Of a DNA stretch of 52,769 bases, positions 41,974-51,237 are shown piece by piece. Where the stretch lies: NCBI GenBank assembly GCA_937982505.1, contig CALJLV010000020.1, positions 1-52,769 on the forward strand, in the 5' to 3' direction. The translations under genes were made by a program, and so were the position numbers. Position 1 is the first letter of the stretch, and every line of letters begins with the position of its first letter. The notes below the pieces were generated by a model. That model was not told the DNA's origin. It saw only the letters and a program-made list of their open reading frames with translations, and did no database searches. This stretch comes from an uncultured Desulfobacteraceae bacterium. GTDB lineage: Bacteria; Desulfobacterota; Desulfobacteria; Desulfobacterales; UBA2174.

Positions 41974-41981
41974 TAAAGCCA

Positions 41982-42025
41982 AAAAAAGCCAACGGGAAGA
42001 AAGCCGTTGGCTTTTTTGGCTTTTG
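41982..42025 (+). terminator. Rho-independent terminator after tRNA-Gly
   Basis: A perfect 14-bp stem (AAAAAAGCCAACGG at 41982-41995 with its complement at 42004-42017) closes an 8-nt loop. The descending arm ends in TTTTTT and is followed by GGCTTTTG. The outer A/T-rich repeat makes the hairpin extendable on both sides. Confidence 0.92.
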
Positions 42026-42135
42026 CCGTCGGTCCCCCGGGTTCCAAGAAGGACTGTACCCGCAGGGATGCCTGCGCTATAGATGGGGGCGCCCGGATTC
42101 CGGGAACGATCTTCAATCCAAGTCGAATCCCTTCC

Positions 42136-42765
42136 ATGACCACGGATTCAGCCATCCTTGGGGTGGAGGCGATGATCGCCTGCCCCGAATGCGATCTGCT
42201 TCATCGCCGCCGGGCGCTTCCCGAAGGCGGCAGCGCCTGCTGCCGGCGCTGCGGGGCCAGGCTCTATACCCTTCGCCGCAACAGCCTGAACCGGAGCCTG
42301 GCGTTGACCCTCACCGGCGCCATCCTCTTTCTGATTTCCTTCAGCTTTCCCTTTCTGGCCATCAAGGCCGAAGGCCTGATGGAGGAGACGACCCTCCTCA
42401 GCGGGGTCAACACCCTCTACCTCCAAGGATGGCCAGCCCTGGCGGCTCTGGTGGGGTTCACCACCGTCATGGTACCCATTTTTCAACTCGCCAGCCTGCT
42501 CTATGTTCTGGTGCCGCTCAAGCTGGGGCGGCGGCCGCGATTTTTGGCCTCGGTTTTCCGCCTGGCCCGGACCCTTCATCCCTGGCAGATGCTGGAAGTC
42601 TTCCTGATCGGGATCCTGGTGGCCATGGTCAAGCTGACCAAGATGGCCACCATCGTTCCGGGGGTGGCGGTATTTGCCTTTGCCGCCCTGATCCTGGTCC
42701 TGGCCGCCATCGGCACGACGCTTGAGCCGCAACTGATCTGGGAGCGCCTGGAGGTCAAGCATTGA
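42136..42765 (+). CDS. PqiA-like single-unit membrane protein 1
   Basis: A 209-residue protein of the PqiA family, inner-membrane partners of MCE proteins in lipid transport. It has a zinc-ribbon-like start (MIACPECDLLHRRRALPEGG then CRRCGARLY), four hydrophobic helices and the PqiA pattern NSLNRSLALTLTGAILFLIS, TLLSGVNTLYLQGWPALAAL and PWQMLEVFLIGILVAMVKLT. E. coli PqiA joins two such units in one chain; here they are two genes. The start is uncertain: ATG 42136 has a weak ribosome site, while ATG 42172 lies directly before the Cys-rich motif. It overlaps the second gene by 4 bp. Confidence 0.85.
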   Translation: MTTDSAILGVEAMIACPECDLLHRRRALPEGGSACCRRCGARLYTLRRNSLNRSLALTLTGAILFLISFSFPFLAIKAEGLMEETTLLSGVNTLYLQGWPALAALVGFTTVMVPIFQLASLLYVLVPLKLGRRPRFLASVFRLARTLHPWQMLEVFLIGILVAMVKLTKMATIVPGVAVFAFAALILVLAAIGTTLEPQLIWERLEVKH

Positions 42766-43394
42766 CCGTCCACCTGTCCACCGCCGCGGCCGCCGGCCTG
42801 ATCGGCTGTTCCGGCTGTCACTTGGTCTGCCGGGCGCCCCGGTCCGGGGACGGGGGCTACTGCCCGCGCTGCGGGGCCAGGCTTCACCGGCGCAAGCCCG
42901 ATAGTCTGGCCCGAACCTGGGCGTTGACCCTGGCCGCGCTGATTGTATACGTTCCGGCCAACGTGCTGCCCGTGACCCTCACCGCATCCCTCGGCGTTTC
43001 CCAGGCCGATACGATCTTCAGCGGGGTGGTCTATTTCATGAAAACCGGCGCCTGGTTCGTGGCGCTGGTGATTTTCACCGCCAGTGTGGTGATTCCCCTG
43101 CTCAAACTGGTGGCCTTGACCTTCCTGCTGGTTTCCGTTCAGCGCCGGTTCCGGGGGCATCTGCTGGAGCGGGCCCGGCTTTACCGCATCACCGAAGCGG
43201 TGGGGCGCTGGTCCATGGTGGATGTTTTCGTGATCACCATCCTGGTGGCCCTGGTCAAGCTCGGCGTGGTGGCCCAGATGGAAGCCGGTCCCGGGGCGGT
43301 CTTTTTCGGCGCCGTGGTGGTGCTGACCATGCTGGCGGCAAGGAGTTTCGATCCGCGCCTGATCTGGGATGCGGCGGAGCGTGCCCATGAGTGA
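42762..43394 (+). CDS. PqiA-like single-unit membrane protein 2
   Basis: A 210-residue PqiA-family protein, clearly paralogous to the preceding gene: Cys-rich N-terminus (GCSGCHLVCRAPRSG, then CPRCGARLHRRKPDSL), membrane helices, and SMVDVFVITILVALVKLGVV in the conserved position. It starts with TTG at 42762, in a TTGA overlap with the previous stop, and its end overlaps the PqiB-like gene by 8 bp. The three genes are therefore a coupled unit equivalent to E. coli pqiA-pqiB, with PqiA split in two. Confidence 0.85.
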   Translation: MTVHLSTAAAAGLIGCSGCHLVCRAPRSGDGGYCPRCGARLHRRKPDSLARTWALTLAALIVYVPANVLPVTLTASLGVSQADTIFSGVVYFMKTGAWFVALVIFTASVVIPLLKLVALTFLLVSVQRRFRGHLLERARLYRITEAVGRWSMVDVFVITILVALVKLGVVAQMEAGPGAVFFGAVVVLTMLAARSFDPRLIWDAAERAHE

Positions 43395-45096
43395 ATCAAA
43401 GCTCGACCCGGCCCTTCTGGAGACCCTGCCCGAACCGAGACTCCAGGTGCGGCGGCGGTTTTCCATCGTCTGGGTGATCCCTCTGGTGGCGGCCCTCATT
43501 GGCCTCGGACTGATCTACAAGACGCTTTCCGAGCGCGGGCCGACCATCACCATCGTCTTCAAGACGGCCGAAGGGCTGGTGGCCGGCAAGACCAAGATCA
43601 AGTACAAGGATGTGGAAGTCGGCCGGGTGGAGAGCATCGTTTTGAGTTCAGACCTCTCCCGGGTGGTGGTGACGGCGGCCATGACCCGTGAGGCCGAGCC
43701 GTATCTGACCGAGGAAACCCGCTTCTGGGTGGTGCGCGCCCGCATTGCCGCCGGTGAAGTGTCCGGCCTGAGCACGCTTTTTTCAGGCGCCGTTATTGCA
43801 CTGGAACCGGGCACCAAAGGCAAATCCCAGCGCAGCTTCTTCGGCCTCGACAGTCCGCCGGTGGTGACCGGGGATTTTCCCGGCCGGCATTTCAAGCTAA
43901 AGGCCGATCGGCTGGGATCGCTGGACGTGGGGGCCCCGGTCTACTATCGCCAGATCCGGGTGGGCCAGGTGGACAGCTACGACATCCAGCCGGACGGACA
44001 GGCGGTGATCGTGGGCATTTTCATCGATGCCCCCTACCACCGCTACGTGTCCAACAAGACCCGTTTCTGGAACGCCAGCGGACTGGACGTGCGCCTGGAT
44101 ACCGAAGGCATTCGGATCGATACCCCCTCGATGGTCAGTCTGCTCATCGGAGGCATCGCCTTTGACAATCCGGTGGGGATCGAACCAGGCGAGCCGGCCC
44201 AGGAAGGCCATGTCTTCGAGCTCTACGACGGCTTCGAATCCAGCCGTCAGCAAACCTTCAGCATCAAGGATCGGTACCTGCTTTACTTCGAGGACTCGGT
44301 TCGCGGCCTGGCGGCCGGGGCGCCGGTGGAGTTCAAGGGGATTCGCATCGGACAGGTCCTGGATCTGAGCCTCGAATTCGATCCCGAGGCGGTGTCGTTC
44401 CGCATCCCGGTGCTCATCGAGATCGAACCGGAGCGCTTCGTGACGGAGCAGACCGCCTGGACCCAGGACTACCGCCGCGCCATCATGAACCGCCTGGTGG
44501 CCAAGGGACTGCGGGCCCGCCTCAAGACCAGCAGCTTTCTGACCGGGCGCATGATGGTCGATCTGAGCGTCGATCCCAAGGCGCCGGCGGCCAGGATCGT
44601 TTGGGGCGATCCCTATCCCCAGCTGCCCACCACTGGCGGATCCCTGCAGGAGTTGACCGCTACGGTGATCGATGTGGTGGAACGGCTCGACCGCTTCCCG
44701 CTGGAGGAGATCGGTGTTCAGGTTCGGACCGTGCTCGGGGGGCTGAACGCCACCTTGGACAGCACCCGGCAAAAGATCGAGGGCTTGCCCGCCCAGGAAA
44801 TCGGGGGCGAGTTGAAGGCGGCGGTCAAGGATCTGTCCGCCACCCTGGCCAGTACCCGTGGCGTCATGGAAAAGCTTCAGGGCCAGGTCACCGACGAAGC
44901 GCTCCACACCCTGGGCCAGGTCCGCCAGAGCCTGGCCTCGATGGAAAACGCCATGGGACAGGAGTCGACCCTCAACCACGAGGCCCACCGGGCCGCCCGG
45001 GAGCTGGCTGATGCGGCCCGGGCCATCCGCATCCTGGCCGATTACCTGGCGCGTCACCCCGAGGCCCTGCTCTACGGCAAGGATCCGGGAAAATAG
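43387..45096 (+). CDS. pqiB: PqiB-like MCE-domain protein
   Basis: MCE proteins form tubular or ring assemblies across the periplasm that carry lipids between inner and outer membranes. The 569-residue product has one N-terminal membrane helix (RRFSIVWVIPLVAALIGLGL) and three MCE repeats, each with a G-rich turn and a GRVESIVL- or GQVDSYDI-type motif (about residues 45-140, 165-250 and 285-400). The C-terminal part is a long coiled helix region. It follows two PqiA-like genes and precedes a lipoprotein gene, the exact pqiABC arrangement. The start is ATG 43387, overlapping the upstream stop by 8 bp. Confidence 0.92.
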   Translation: MSESKLDPALLETLPEPRLQVRRRFSIVWVIPLVAALIGLGLIYKTLSERGPTITIVFKTAEGLVAGKTKIKYKDVEVGRVESIVLSSDLSRVVVTAAMTREAEPYLTEETRFWVVRARIAAGEVSGLSTLFSGAVIALEPGTKGKSQRSFFGLDSPPVVTGDFPGRHFKLKADRLGSLDVGAPVYYRQIRVGQVDSYDIQPDGQAVIVGIFIDAPYHRYVSNKTRFWNASGLDVRLDTEGIRIDTPSMVSLLIGGIAFDNPVGIEPGEPAQEGHVFELYDGFESSRQQTFSIKDRYLLYFEDSVRGLAAGAPVEFKGIRIGQVLDLSLEFDPEAVSFRIPVLIEIEPERFVTEQTAWTQDYRRAIMNRLVAKGLRARLKTSSFLTGRMMVDLSVDPKAPAARIVWGDPYPQLPTTGGSLQELTATVIDVVERLDRFPLEEIGVQVRTVLGGLNATLDSTRQKIEGLPAQEIGGELKAAVKDLSATLASTRGVMEKLQGQVTDEALHTLGQVRQSLASMENAMGQESTLNHEAHRAARELADAARAIRILADYLARHPEALLYGKDPGK

Positions 45097-45104
45097 CAGG
45101 GAGA

Positions 45105-45749
45105 ATGGCGATGCAGAGGACCCTCCAGGTGATTTGCGGGTGCTGGGTGATGGCCTTGGCGCTGATTTGGCTCAATGGATGCACCCGTTCCGCGAGAATG
45201 GAGCATTTCTACACCCTGAGTCCCATGAGTGACGGATCATCCCTGTCTCAGGACGCCATTCCGGGCAGCGCGGCCCAAGGAACGATCGGGATCGGACCGG
45301 TGCGGCTTCCAGAGGCCATCGACCGGCCTCAGATGGTGATCCGCATCAGTCCCAACCGCCTGGATGTGTCCGAACATCACCGCTGGGCCGGCGCCCTGGA
45401 TCGGGAGATCGCCCGGGTGGTGGCGGAAAATCTGGCCTTCCTGCTGGGAACGGTCCCGGTGGTCGTTTTTCCTTGGGCAGCCGCGGACACACCGAGCCTG
45501 CGTGTGGCCTTGGACATTCAGCGCTTCGATGGGAAGCCCGGAATGGAGGCACGGCTCAGCGTCACCTGGACCATATCCCAGGCGGGAGCGGCTCTGCACC
45601 GCCAGCAGTCCAGGCTGCGTCAACCCGTATTGCAGGAGTGCCACGAGGCGCTGGTGGCTGCTCAGAGCCGTCTGCTGGAGGATTTGAGCCGGCAGATCGC
45701 GGCGGTCATTTCGGGCCTGGGACCATCGCCGGCCACCCGACGACCCTAG
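45105..45749 (+). CDS. pqiC: PqiC-like outer-membrane lipoprotein
   Basis: The 214-residue product is the PqiC/DUF330-type lipoprotein of the MCE system. It has a signal peptide with a lipobox (LIWLNGC, Cys about residue 26), followed by MEHFYTLSPMS, the standard start of the mature PqiC fold, and GTIGIGPVRLPEAIDRPQMV, a signature of the family. PqiC is thought to sit in the outer membrane and contact PqiB. The gene starts 8 bp after the pqiB stop; ATG 45105 and ATG 45111 are both possible. Confidence 0.88.
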   Translation: MAMQRTLQVICGCWVMALALIWLNGCTRSARMEHFYTLSPMSDGSSLSQDAIPGSAAQGTIGIGPVRLPEAIDRPQMVIRISPNRLDVSEHHRWAGALDREIARVVAENLAFLLGTVPVVVFPWAAADTPSLRVALDIQRFDGKPGMEARLSVTWTISQAGAALHRQQSRLRQPVLQECHEALVAAQSRLLEDLSRQIAAVISGLGPSPATRRP

Positions 45750-45788
45750 GTCCCCTTTTCATCCTCTTTCCACACTGGATGGGCACCC

Positions 45789-46616
45789 ATGTTCTTCTCC
45801 GTTCAAGACCGCCGTTCCCCCTTGATTTGGGCCCATCGCGGATGCAGCTCCCTGGCGCCCGAAAACACCCTCGCGGCGGCCCGCAAAGCCCATGAAGCCG
45901 GCGCCCATGGCTGGGAGCTGGACGTCCAGCTCACCGCCGACGGCCAGGTCATCGTCCAGCACGACCGCGGTCTGCTGCGCGTCACCGACGTGCGCACCCA
46001 TCCGGTCTTTGCCGGCCGACAGCCTTACGTCACGGCCCGCTTTACCCTGGACGAACTTCAACAATTGTCCACCGGGGAGGCTTTCGCCCGCTACGACCGC
46101 CACGGCCAGATCGCCGCCGGCCGGGTGACGGCCGCGGAGCTGGACGCCTTGCGCCGCGAGCCGATGCCCAGCCTCAAGGAGGCCCTGGCCCTGACCCGGG
46201 ATTTGGACATGGTGGTCAACGTGGAGCTGAAAAATCTCAGCGGGCTTCCCGGCGCCGACAACTTCGTGGAACGCACCGTGGCGGTTCTCGACGAAATGTC
46301 CATGCCCGCGCGGGTCTTGATTTCCTCTTTCAACTTCGAATACCTGCGTGAGATCCAACGCTCGCGCCCCCAATACGCCACTGCCGCCCTGGTGGCCCAT
46401 CCCCACCCCGATCCGGTCGCCCTGATGCGCGATCTGGGCGCTTCGGCCTATCACCCCGGTCATGCCATGGTGGATGCCGATCTGGTGAGGCGGATCCGCC
46501 GGGCAGGCCTGCACGTCAATGTCTGGACGGTGAACAGCGCCGAGCGGATGCGGGAGCTGGCCGACTGGGGGGTAAGCGGCATCATCACCGACTTTCCCCA
46601 GCACTGGCGGGAGTGA
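45789..46616 (+). CDS. Glycerophosphodiester phosphodiesterase
   Basis: A GDPD-fold (TIM-barrel) enzyme that splits glycerophosphodiesters into glycerol-3-phosphate and an alcohol. The 275 residues show the catalytic motif IWAHRGCSSLAPENTLAAAR (His and Arg in HRG, Glu in PEN), WELDVQLTADGQVIVQHDR with ELDV and VIVQHD, a Lys-containing VNVELKNLSG, and NVWTVNSAERM near the end. No signal peptide is visible, so the enzyme is probably cytoplasmic (UgpQ-like). It lies downstream of the Pqi operon by 39 bp; a functional link through lipid turnover is plausible but only suggested by position. Confidence 0.92.
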   Translation: MFFSVQDRRSPLIWAHRGCSSLAPENTLAAARKAHEAGAHGWELDVQLTADGQVIVQHDRGLLRVTDVRTHPVFAGRQPYVTARFTLDELQQLSTGEAFARYDRHGQIAAGRVTAAELDALRREPMPSLKEALALTRDLDMVVNVELKNLSGLPGADNFVERTVAVLDEMSMPARVLISSFNFEYLREIQRSRPQYATAALVAHPHPDPVALMRDLGASAYHPGHAMVDADLVRRIRRAGLHVNVWTVNSAERMRELADWGVSGIITDFPQHWRE

Positions 46617-46620
46617 AACG

Positions 46621-47685
46621 GTGCCGAAGATCGATCCGGCGGCCATCGAACAAAAACGGCTCTTCAAGGTCCTGTACCTCTTTGGAGGGGTCGGTATTTT
46701 CGTTCTGTTGGCCATCTCGCTAATCAATCACCTGCAGGAGTCGGATGCCTTTCTGCTGCTTACCCTGCCGGCGGCAGGTCTAACGCTGGCGGCCATGATC
46801 TACATGCGCATCTCGGGCAACACCCTCTTCACGGCCCACCTTTTCGGGGCCATGATGGTGGCCTTGAGCCTGGTGTTGCTGGTAAGCGGCGGGGTGTCGG
46901 GCAACGGGATCCTGTGGATCTACATCTTTCCGCCCTTTCTGTTTTTCATGGTCGGGTTACGCTGCGGCCTGTTTTACATGCTGCTGATCATGGCCCTGGT
47001 GATCGGTGTCTTTTACGTTCCCCATCTGCCGCTGGATCATTACCGTTACCCCTCCCAATACAAGGCGCGTTTTCTGCTTTCCCTCCTGGGCGTTTCGCTG
47101 ATTTCGATCTTTTCGGAATACAGCCGCTACCGGACCCATTTGAACCTGACGCTCCTGGCGGCCAAGCTGGAGCGGCTGTCCCTGGAGGATGAGCTCACCG
47201 GGTTGGTCAATCGACGCGGGGGACTCACCCATCTGCATTCCATCCGCGACATCTCGCTGCGCACCGACCTGCCGTTTTCGCTCATTTTGGGGGACATCGA
47301 TCATTTCAAGAAGGTCAACGATCGGTTCGGGCATGAGACCGGAGATCTGGTCTTGCGCCAGAGCGCCCAGTCCATGCGCGAGGCAATCCGAAGGCAGGAT
47401 GTTCTGGTCCGCTGGGGAGGAGAGGAATTCTTGTGCATCCTGCCCAACACCGGCCTTTCGGGCGCCCTGCGGGTAGCGGAAAAACTGCGCAGCGCAATTG
47501 CCGCAAAGAGTATTGAAACCGGCGCCGGGTCCCTTTCGGTCACAGCCAGTTTCGGCGTGGCGCCTTTCGTGGCGCCCGAAGAGATCGATGTCACCCTGGC
47601 GCGTGCGGATAGGTTGCTGTATCTTGCCAAGGAAAGGGGGCGCAACCGCGTCCTCGGCCCCTCTTCAACCACTGCTTGCGACTGA
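46621..47685 (+). CDS. Membrane-bound GGDEF diguanylate cyclase
   Basis: The 354-residue protein makes cyclic di-GMP from two GTP. It has six hydrophobic helices in the N-terminal half (about residues 16-175, probably a membrane sensor), then a GGDEF domain starting at DELTGLVNRRG near residue 190. The active site is GGEEF near residue 264, an accepted variant, and the inhibitory I-site RRQD lies five residues before it. It starts with GTG at 46621, 4 bp after the phosphodiesterase stop, so the two may be co-transcribed. The signal is unknown. Confidence 0.93.
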   Translation: MPKIDPAAIEQKRLFKVLYLFGGVGIFVLLAISLINHLQESDAFLLLTLPAAGLTLAAMIYMRISGNTLFTAHLFGAMMVALSLVLLVSGGVSGNGILWIYIFPPFLFFMVGLRCGLFYMLLIMALVIGVFYVPHLPLDHYRYPSQYKARFLLSLLGVSLISIFSEYSRYRTHLNLTLLAAKLERLSLEDELTGLVNRRGGLTHLHSIRDISLRTDLPFSLILGDIDHFKKVNDRFGHETGDLVLRQSAQSMREAIRRQDVLVRWGGEEFLCILPNTGLSGALRVAEKLRSAIAAKSIETGAGSLSVTASFGVAPFVAPEEIDVTLARADRLLYLAKERGRNRVLGPSSTTACD

Positions 47686-47698
47686 TAGGAAGACCGCC

Positions 47699-49162
47699 TT
47701 GAAGCCCGACCTGATCGAGCGCCTGAAGCGGTGGCTGGCGCCGCTGGGAGAGGATCTGCCCCCGCTGTACCTGGTGGGCGGCGCCCTGCGGGATCGGTTC
47801 ATGGGCCGACCGGTCAAGGATATCGATCTGATGTGCGCCGCCCCCGAGCCCCTGGCCCGCCGCATGGCCGCGCATCACGGGGCCGCCCTGGTGTCTTTTC
47901 TCACCAAGGCCGAGGCCCCCTGCTTTCGGGTGGTTCGGCGCGAGGATGCCGGCGATGTCATCGATCTGGTCCCCCTGCGCGGTCCGGATCCCGAAGCCGA
48001 TCTGATGCGTCGCGATTTCACCATCAACGCCATGGCCATGGCCGTCGGTCCCCGGGGCCGGCTGGGTGCGCTCCTCGATCCTCTCGGCGGGCGGCGGGAT
48101 CTGGCGGGCCGGCGGATCCGGGCCGCTTCGGCGACGGCCTTCGCCGACGATCCGCTGCGGATTCTGCGGGCGGTGCGCTTTGCGGCCCAGCTCGATTTTG
48201 TCATGGATGAGGCGATGGACGCCCTCATGGCCCGCAGCGCGCCGGCCCTGGCCGGCGTGGCCGGCGAGCGCATCTGGACCGAATTGCGGGCGCTTTTGAC
48301 GGCGCCCCAGGCAGTGTTGCATCTTGTCCGCCTGGACCGGGTCGGCGCCCTGACGGTGATTTTTCCCGAAATCGCCGCCATGAAGGGCTGCACCCAAAAC
48401 ACCCACCACCATCTGGACGTCTGGGAGCACAGCCTGGCGGCCCTGGCGGCCTGCGAGGCGATTCTGAGCGCGCCCGAATCGCATTTCGGTTCGAGTGCGC
48501 CTGCGGTTCGATCGGCTCTGGCTGGCGATCACCGGTTTTCCCTGCTCAAACTGGCCGTGCTGCTCCATGACAGCGGCAAACCGCTGCAAAGGAGAGTGGA
48601 TCCGGCTTCCGGTCGGGTTTTCTTTCACGGCCACGACAGGCAAGGCGCCCGGCTGGTGAAAGCCGTGGGGGAGCGCTTGCGCCTTTCGGCGCGCGAGGCG
48701 GCCTTTGTGACCGCGCTGACCGCCCACCACATGCACATCCTGGCGCTGTCCGATCCCTCGGTGCGGCCGGCCACCGTGCTGCGCTGGTGCCGCCGGCTGG
48801 GGGATGCCTGCGTTGCGGCGCTGATTCTGAGCATGGCCGATGTCGCGGCCACGCGCGGTCCGGCCGCCGATCCGGCCTGGCGCCAGCGGCACCTCTCCTG
48901 GGCCGGGCGCACGGTCGAAGAATACCTGACCGTGTTCAAGCCGCGCCTCGAGGCCCCGCCCCTGGTGACGGGACGCGATCTCGTGGGTCTTGGCCTGGCG
49001 CCCGGGCCGGAACTTGGCCGGATTCTGGCCGTGATCCGCGACGCCCAGCAGACCGAAAAGATCCAGACCCGCGAGGCGGCCCTGGACATGGCGGCCGCAC
49101 TCTGCGTGCGGGCGTCGGCGGCGGCGGGTTCCGCGGTTTCCAGAAAACCCGAACCGGCTTGA
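47699..49162 (+). CDS. cca: tRNA nucleotidyltransferase / CCA-adding enzyme with HD domain
   Basis: This class II nucleotidyltransferase family member adds or repairs the tRNA 3' CCA. The 487 residues have the GxxRD-type motif LYLVGGALRDRFMG, the DxD metal motif VKDIDLM, RRDFTINAMAMAV, DDPLRILRAVRFAAQLDFVM and an HD-type domain (LLHDSGKP). I choose TTG at 47699 because AGGAAG lies 7 nt upstream; a longer frame into the cyclase gene gives an unrelated N-terminus. CCA-adding versus poly(A) polymerase cannot be separated from sequence alone, but the HD domain and length favour CCA. Confidence 0.85.
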   Translation: MKPDLIERLKRWLAPLGEDLPPLYLVGGALRDRFMGRPVKDIDLMCAAPEPLARRMAAHHGAALVSFLTKAEAPCFRVVRREDAGDVIDLVPLRGPDPEADLMRRDFTINAMAMAVGPRGRLGALLDPLGGRRDLAGRRIRAASATAFADDPLRILRAVRFAAQLDFVMDEAMDALMARSAPALAGVAGERIWTELRALLTAPQAVLHLVRLDRVGALTVIFPEIAAMKGCTQNTHHHLDVWEHSLAALAACEAILSAPESHFGSSAPAVRSALAGDHRFSLLKLAVLLHDSGKPLQRRVDPASGRVFFHGHDRQGARLVKAVGERLRLSAREAAFVTALTAHHMHILALSDPSVRPATVLRWCRRLGDACVAALILSMADVAATRGPAADPAWRQRHLSWAGRTVEEYLTVFKPRLEAPPLVTGRDLVGLGLAPGPELGRILAVIRDAQQTEKIQTREAALDMAAALCVRASAAAGSAVSRKPEPA

Positions 49163-49217
49163 CAGCCCTTTCCCAGGGTGCTGTTTATCTGAAACGAACA
49201 TACCAGAGGAGGCGTCA

Positions 49218-49562
49218 ATGCAAAAAGTGGCGATTGTCGGATGCGGGGCTTACATGGACAGCGGATACGGCTGCGCCGGGGAATGGCGCTGTTTGAAGGC
49301 GGCCGCCCTGGGCGAGGGGAAATTCGAGACCCCATCCCATGTGGTGGCTTTTGTCAGGTGCGAGTGTCCGGGACGCACCCTGGTGGCCAACACGGGGGTG
49401 GCCATCAAGATGTCGGAAATCAAGCCGGAGAAAATTTTCCTCAGTTCCTGCCTGGTCAACGCCAAGCCGGGGTGTCCGTACGGCACGGCCGAGGAGTTTG
49501 CCCAGATGCTCCGGGGAAAGTTCGGCGTTGAGGTGGTCCTGGGCACGCACGACTATCATTGA
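49218..49562 (+). CDS. CGGC-domain cysteine-rich protein
   Basis: A 114-residue CGGC-domain protein, a small family of presumed metal- or cofactor-binding proteins found mostly in anaerobes. Visible features are the N-terminal VAIVGCGAYMDSGYGCAGEW, the cysteines at ECPGRTL and SSCLVNAKPGCPYG, and EEFAQMLRGKFG near the end. GAGGAGG precedes the ATG. A TTGACA hexamer that overlaps the stop of the upstream gene may serve its promoter, but no clear -10 follows. The function is unknown. Confidence 0.8.
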   Translation: MQKVAIVGCGAYMDSGYGCAGEWRCLKAAALGEGKFETPSHVVAFVRCECPGRTLVANTGVAIKMSEIKPEKIFLSSCLVNAKPGCPYGTAEEFAQMLRGKFGVEVVLGTHDYH

Positions 49563-49585
49563 GCGCCAGGCCCGCGGCAAAGGTT

Positions 49586-51205
49586 TCAGGCCGAAGATGG
49601 GCCGCGGTGCGATGAAGTTCGCACCCAGGCAAACATCACCGCCGTTTGCAGCGCCGAGAGCAGGACAAAATAGCCGATCCAGGCCGGCACGCCCCACACC
49701 AGGGGACCGATGCGGTGCCAGGCCCACAGGTCCACGGAGGCCACGAAAATGCCCGCCAGCATCCAGCCGTAGGGATGGCGCGGCGCGCTGGGAAGGCCCA
49801 GCCGCCAGCCTTCCAGGGCCGCGTGCAGGAGAAGGTAAAGGGAGAAGGTGGCCAGCATGATCCACACCACCGGCAGAAAGGCCGGGCTGGGCAGCCATTG
49901 AAAGTGGAAGGCGACCAGCAGCCCCTCGCCGACGAGGATGGAGGCCAGGGCCGGAAGCGGGTGCCGCCGCTTGAGATAGAGCCCGAAAATCACTGTGGGG
50001 AAGAGCACCGCCAGGCCGGTGAACGTCTCAGTGGCGATCTGGAGGATCGTGTCCGGGGGGCGGTAGGCCAGGGCCAGGCCACAGAGGCTTAAAACGACCA
50101 CGCAGAGCCTCCCGGTCAGGGCCCCGGCCGCGGCCCGGGGCCAGACGGGCGCCAGAATGTCCCGGGTGAAGATGGAACTGAGGGTCAGCAGCTGGCTGTC
50201 CATGGTGGACATGAGGGCGGCCAGGCCCGCCGCCATCACCAGCGCGGCCATGGCGTCGCCGGAAAACTGGGTGACCACCAGAGGCAGGATCCTGTCGGCC
50301 GCCTTGCCCTCCAGTCCGGGAAAGCTGAGCCGGCCGATAACGCCGATGGCCACCGGCATGAAAAAGACCACCGTGCATACCAGCGGATAGCAGAGCATGA
50401 TCTGGGAGAGGGTGCGGCGCCGGCGGGCGGTGAAAAAGCGCTGGAACAGCTGGGGAAACATGGGATCGCAGAAGAACCACAGCAGCATGTAGCTGAACCA
50501 GACGGCCGGGGTGTAGCTGCCCTGCCCTCCCGGCCGGGCAAAGAGTTCCGGGTGCAGGGACAGCACCTGCTGATTGGCGGCCGCCAGTCCCCCGTGGTGG
50601 CGCACCACCAGGACCAGCGAGGCCAGCAGCAGGACAGCCATCAGCAGTCCCTGGAACAGATCGGTCCAGGCCACGGCGCGCATCCCGCCGCGAAGGGTGT
50701 AGGCCATGATGATGCCGGTGACCAGCAGGCACCCGTAAAAGTACGGCAGACCGATCAGGGCTTCCAGGGCGTAGCCGGCGGCCATGGGCTGCAGGGCCAG
50801 ATATGGAAGGGTAAAGACAATCATCACCGCGGCAAAGAGGCCGCCCAGGGGCCGGCTGGCATATAGCCAGGCCACCAGTTCGGGAGGGGTCACCAGGCCG
50901 TGCTGGCGGCCGATTTCCCAGATGCGGCGTCCCAGGATCCAGAAGGTCAGGGCCATGAACCCGGTGCCAAAGCCCATGATGGGGAAAAAGGCGTATCCGT
51001 CCCGGTAGCCGGCGCCGCTGGTGCCGAAAACGGTGAAGGCCGAAAAATTGGTGGCCACCATGGTGCCCAGCAGCACCAGCGGCCCCAGGCGGCGGTCGGC
51101 CAAAAAGTAGGTTTCGGGAGACGACTTCCAGTGGGTTCGGGCCACCATGCCGATGATCAAGACCACCAGAAAGTAGCCGCCGAGAACGATGATTTTGGTT
51201 GCCAT
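49586..51205 (-). CDS. Sodium:solute symporter (SSF family)
   Basis: A 539-residue membrane protein with about 13 hydrophobic helices of the SSS/SSF family, which import solutes with sodium. Signature stretches include LGTMVATNFSAFTVFGTSGA, GYAFFPIMGFGTGFMALTFW, LRGGMRAVAWTDLFQGLLMA and MVMAAGLAALMSTMDSQLLT (the last is characteristic). The ATG at 51205 has CGGAGA upstream; an earlier frame start would read through a terminator hairpin. It is convergent with the CGGC gene and divergent from the stress-protein gene. Substrate is unknown. Confidence 0.9.
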   Translation of the reverse strand: MATKIIVLGGYFLVVLIIGMVARTHWKSSPETYFLADRRLGPLVLLGTMVATNFSAFTVFGTSGAGYRDGYAFFPIMGFGTGFMALTFWILGRRIWEIGRQHGLVTPPELVAWLYASRPLGGLFAAVMIVFTLPYLALQPMAAGYALEALIGLPYFYGCLLVTGIIMAYTLRGGMRAVAWTDLFQGLLMAVLLLASLVLVVRHHGGLAAANQQVLSLHPELFARPGGQGSYTPAVWFSYMLLWFFCDPMFPQLFQRFFTARRRRTLSQIMLCYPLVCTVVFFMPVAIGVIGRLSFPGLEGKAADRILPLVVTQFSGDAMAALVMAAGLAALMSTMDSQLLTLSSIFTRDILAPVWPRAAAGALTGRLCVVVLSLCGLALAYRPPDTILQIATETFTGLAVLFPTVIFGLYLKRRHPLPALASILVGEGLLVAFHFQWLPSPAFLPVVWIMLATFSLYLLLHAALEGWRLGLPSAPRHPYGWMLAGIFVASVDLWAWHRIGPLVWGVPAWIGYFVLLSALQTAVMFAWVRTSSHRGPSSA

Positions 51206-51237
51206 GGCCCGGTCTCCGCTGGCGTGGAGGGTCAATG

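Noticed and set aside
47591..49201. 536-codon minus-strand frame opposite the tRNA nucleotidyltransferase
   Set aside because: The plus strand has the GGxxRD, DxD and HD motifs; the antisense frame shows none.
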